Position numbers and translations under genes: made by a program | Shown here: one piece after another, positions 60,577 through 64,000 of the stretch | Position numbering within the stretch: position 1 is the stretch's first letter | Layout of the letters: every line of letters starts with the position of its first letter | Assembly (NCBI GenBank): GCA_029204225.1 | Contig: CM055111.1 | Location: 10,474,285-10,538,284 of the forward strand | Direction: 5' to 3' | Length of the DNA stretch: 64,000 nucleotides | Origin: Diphasiastrum complanatum | Lineage: Eukaryota; Streptophyta; Lycopodiopsida; Lycopodiales; Lycopodiaceae | Notes under the pieces: generated by a model | Seen by the model: only the letters and a program-made list of their open reading frames with translations | Databases searched by the model: none | What the model was told of the DNA's origin: nothing

Positions 60577-61108
60577 AGTCTCTAATGTTGGAAAGAGGTG
60601 TGTAAAAGATAGGCTGAAAAGAATCGAATAAAAAGAATTCGAACGACAAGAAAGAAAACTTATCATGCGCAACGGAATTAACTATCTTCCTGTTTCTCTA
60701 TGCATGACTATGCTTATCAATTTCGAACAAAACAATAGTGATAGAAATCATGTTCGATCTTATAGTAACTAACTTTGAAGTCATTAGTACTACAATGATT
60801 ACATAGCCAAACATTTAGGAATTGAATTTATCAAAAAAATAATCTATCGTGAAGAATTATAGAAATGCATACATTCTGAGACAAACCTGAATGCAATAAA
60901 AGGATAGTATTGATTCAGTATGAAACGAAACAAATGTAAATGAGTACAACAAGTTTGGGGATCAAAACCGCGTGCTCTAAGCTATCTCTAAGCGACTAAA
61001 TAAAAGTTTGAATAAGCGCAATGCTAATAAGCAGTGAGCGCAATAGCAATCTCTAATCAACTCTAAAAAAGTGAGCTAGAATGCTCAAGAGTGTCCAAGC
61101 TCACTCCG
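60577..61108 (-). mobile_element. copia LTR fragment, minus strand
   Basis: It is the inverted, diverged counterpart of 42578-43103, beginning at TGTTGGAAAGAGG (LTR end). The bases beyond the LTR end (CTCTAA) do not match a primer site, so it is a 3' or solo LTR piece. It lacks the CT module found in the other copy. Confidence 0.78.
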
Positions 61109-62534
61109 AATACGTCTTATATACGGTTTCTCTGTAACTCTTTATAAGCAAATACGTGCTAAAAAAAAAAATGGCTTTCTATGACCCAAAAAGAAAGAAT
61201 TATCTCGAAGCAAAAGAAACAATGGCAGCCTCTCAAGAAGCCACGTGTACAACCATTCAGGTACACTTTTTTAGAGTAAGCAGACTCTTTGCAGCTTCAG
61301 CAAGCATGGTATGTTCAGTTCTATACATCCTTAAGATATAGCACTCTTCTACACAATCGTGCTCTTACTTCCTTTTTTCAGAAAAATAAACGACATAAGA
61401 CCACATCTTACCTTGTATACAAGTTAAATTAACTCATCGTGAAACAAAATCCTGTCATAAAACTGAACAGTAAGGACTCCAATAAAACGATCTTAGATAG
61501 CATGGATATGTGTAAGAGTCGTGGTTTCTACTTAAGGATAAGAATGGCACAGATCTGCCCTAATACCTAGTAGAAACACTGGTAGTCTCTTACTAATTAC
61601 TAATCACGTCTTTCCTACACACAGTGTTCCTATACCATGGTTGTTATGTTACTCATATATAACAACCATGGAAGCACTTAACTATACCCGTCTTTGTGTT
61701 ACTCTAGACTCTTGGTGAGATATGACCGGAAAGCATGGATATGCTCAGGAGTATGGACATAAGTGTGTGACATACCTTACACTTTAAGGGTCACTTGGGT
61801 TAGTATAGCATGGATTTGCTCTGACACCACAGCACATGTGTCCACACTAGGTCTTCTGGCTAATTAAAACTTTAATGGTTAAAATTTTCTCATACTTCAC
61901 TATGTTTAAAATGAACTGATATGGACCAATTGACCATAAGCTAATCAATATGGCACTCGCCCATATACAGTGATATAATGACTTGGCCTTTCACTAAAAC
62001 ACCGGTTGTCTGAAAAGATTGGACTATGATTTAAAATGCTATTTAAAGCTGTTAAGTAGTATAACTTCTTTTGGACATAAATAACAATTGTCGTTCAGCC
62101 ATGACACATGTCTTCCTCACTGAACTAACTTGAGCAATTTTGTTTTGTGGGATGGTGGCATGTATCAACTGGATGTCTTGAAAGTGGTTATGCTTTATGG
62201 TGCTTTATAGTACTGTAATTTACTTTCCAGCTATACTTTACCTTGTTGCATTATGAATAAAGGCTTTAAATATTTCAGTCTTTCTTTGTCAAGTGGAACT
62301 AAGTGCAGTTTTGTATTTCTCTCCATGCATCCTGGTGGTGTAAATCTGACTATTCCTTGGTTGGGATAGTGCTGAAATCTTGACCTTTTATCCAATTCAT
62401 AAGCTAACAAAGATATTTTTTTATGGTTTAGTCCACAGGATGGTCTTAGGAAGTTGTCTCTTTGGGTTATGGGGAGCCCCTACCTCCACCTAACTTTTTT
62501 GTTCAGACTATTATTTGCTGTATAAAAAAGGCCA
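61109..62534. other. Region without a recognisable gene
   Basis: AT-rich DNA. An inverted repeat around ACCATGGTTGTTATG / ATAACAACCATGG lies at 61635-61672. No coding region is supported. Confidence 0.45.
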
Positions 62535-63999
62535 TTGATCATTAACACTAATAGGGCTACGTGTCCTTCTGGTGGACCTAAGAATAAGATTCTTAGCTTG
62601 ATTGATCTACTAGAGACTATTGACTGGGTAAATATTTATCTTGAGTTTGTTAAGAAAAGACAACCGTTGAGCCTTGTGGAAAATCTTTATAGATGTCTTA
62701 ATGATTTTGTTGAAAAGTTTGAAGAAGAGGAGAAGTTTTACAATTCGCACATTAGAAAAGTGTTCATGTGCTTGGAAAATGAAAATGGTATTTTTTTCTA
62801 CTGTTACTACCCCTTCTGTTTCTGATGCTCCTTTATCTCCGCACCCGCTTGTTTATACTGAAGACCTTGATGAAGACAGTGCCTCTCAACTTGAGATCTT
62901 CTCTCAAGACATCTGCGATATTGGTGACCTTATAATTTCTGCCAATCCAAAAATTGCCAAGTCCCTTTTGTTCCTCCTAGAGTCATTGAGTACAAATCCA
63001 CCCTTAAGTCTTACAAACTCTGGAGTCTTCCTTCTGTTAGTTTCCTTGCACTTATTCCTATTGACCTTTGGATTATGATGACTCATCTGACTAAAAAAGA
63101 AATGCAAGTCTGCAAATTGGCTGCACTACACAAGAATCCTTCACTTGAGACCCCCGTTTCTTTTGATATCATTATTCGCATGAACAAATTTGAACCCTCT
63201 CGTTGCCCCTCTGAGCAAGTCTGGGCCAGGACCAGAGAACACTTTGAGACTGGTTTCAATAGAATGAACTTACACCAAGCCAGAATCTGGAACTAGAAAA
63301 GACCTTTTTTTCAAATGTAGATGCGATGAAAAATGCAAAACTAGTTCCTCCATCATCTAGTTTGATCAGGCTATCTGGTTCATTATGAATAACCTTACCA
63401 AGATTTTTTTTCCTGGTGCTTCCCTCCAAAACCAGATAAATGCTTTCTTCATGTCGCTAAATAAACTGGCCAGGGATGTAATGAAATCACATATTACTTT
63501 TATCTTTATCCTCCAGTACATGATTTATGCTTCCATCGAACTTGCTAAAGACTCTTCTGCCAAATTGCTTGCATCCTTGGGAGATGCCAAAAATATCCGA
63601 GAAATAGAGCATCTTCTAAAACGTCCTAACTTTTCTACCCTCCAAGACAAGCACTTCTAGAACTCGAACAAAAGGACATGCTCTTTCAATCTTAATAATC
63701 CGAACTCAATTATTTCTGGATTAGGAACGAGAAAAAAAAGAAGCAATTTTCAGATTTCAAAGGGAAGGAAGGACAAAGCAATGGCAACAAGGATGACTTA
63801 CCAATCAAAAGTTGAATTCTTACAGATCCTAATCAATGTGCAGGACGAAGAAGGGATAGTTAGAAGGCAAATCAGCATTTCAACGACTGGACGTCTCCAA
63901 TTTTCCACTAGTTGCGACTTAGGGAGACTTTTTCTACATTTATGTTACCAAAATAGAGTTTTTGAGTATATCCATGTGAAGCACTTTTATGCTCACATT
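62535..63999 (+). pseudogene. Decayed protein-coding region of unknown family, cut by window end
   Basis: Four consecutive open segments follow on the plus strand in alternating frames: 62535-62825, 62674-62980, about 62958-63296, and 63385 to the window end with one TAG at 63658-63660. Protein-like stretches include LSLVENLYRCLNDFVEKF, LTKKEMQVCKLAALHKNP and CPSEQVWARTREHFETGFN. They also include LNKLARDVMKSHITFIF and EIEHLLKRPNFSTLQDKHF. None resembles the retroelement or transposase families in the rest of the window. A T7 run at about 62790 is the likely site of the first frameshift. It might be a decayed host gene or an old viral insertion; I cannot assign it. Confidence 0.5.
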
Positions 64000-64000
64000 T

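Overview
The window reads as nuclear DNA of a land plant with a large, transposon-rich genome. Support comes from a spliced BRITTLE1-type carrier gene with kilobase introns, a degenerate GRAS-family (SCL3-like) gene copy, plant-type Ty3/gypsy and Ty1/copia retrotransposons with tRNA-Met and tRNA-Asp-like primer sites, several hAT transposon families, and very long CT/GA/TA tracts. I cannot name the species; a seed-free plant, gymnosperm or other large genome is possible. No rRNA, tRNA or CRISPR was recognised.

Layout. 1-5650: Ty3/gypsy chromovirus with nearly intact pol, but stops in gag, before the zinc knuckle and before the chromodomain. 5826-6335: separate LTR. 6338-8363: 5'-truncated LINE ending in a TTTC/TC tail. 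8394-8960: CpG-rich repeat blocks and a partial hAT end. 8974-15192: apparently complete hAT transposon with terminal inverted repeats, an intact four-exon transposase gene on the minus strand and a small ORF on the plus strand. 15193-22165: decayed repeats, a 236-bp hAT miniature element, a perfect 25-bp hairpin, a copia gag fragment and low-information DNA. 22166-27639: the main host gene, five visible 3' exons of a mitochondrial-carrier-family gene. 28940-29247 and 36490-37279: further hAT-like miniature elements. 31801-32160: GRAS pseudogene. 33529-38980: (CT)n, a C/G fold-back, and two long arrays built on a TCGAATTTTT theme. 38978-45234: colliding copia fragments in both orientations. 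45265-58165: a nest of one LTR-retrotransposon family with tRNA-Asp-like primer site, gag, retropepsin and an unrecognised coiled-coil ORF next to the 3' LTR; one copy is inserted in another with a clean 5-bp target duplication. 59495-61108: a 262-bp GA tract, a dispersed module, a 113-bp TA tract and a copia LTR fragment. 62535-64000: a decayed protein-coding region that I do not recognise.

Most genes here are mobile-element genes. The likely functional host locus is the carrier gene, whose first exon was not found. The hAT transposase is also open throughout with good splice sites, and may be active or recently active. The most novel-looking items are the third ORF of the tRNA-Asp-primed family, the set of hAT relatives sharing CATAG-type ends, the unknown ORFs at the right edge, and the perfect hairpin at 18592-18645.
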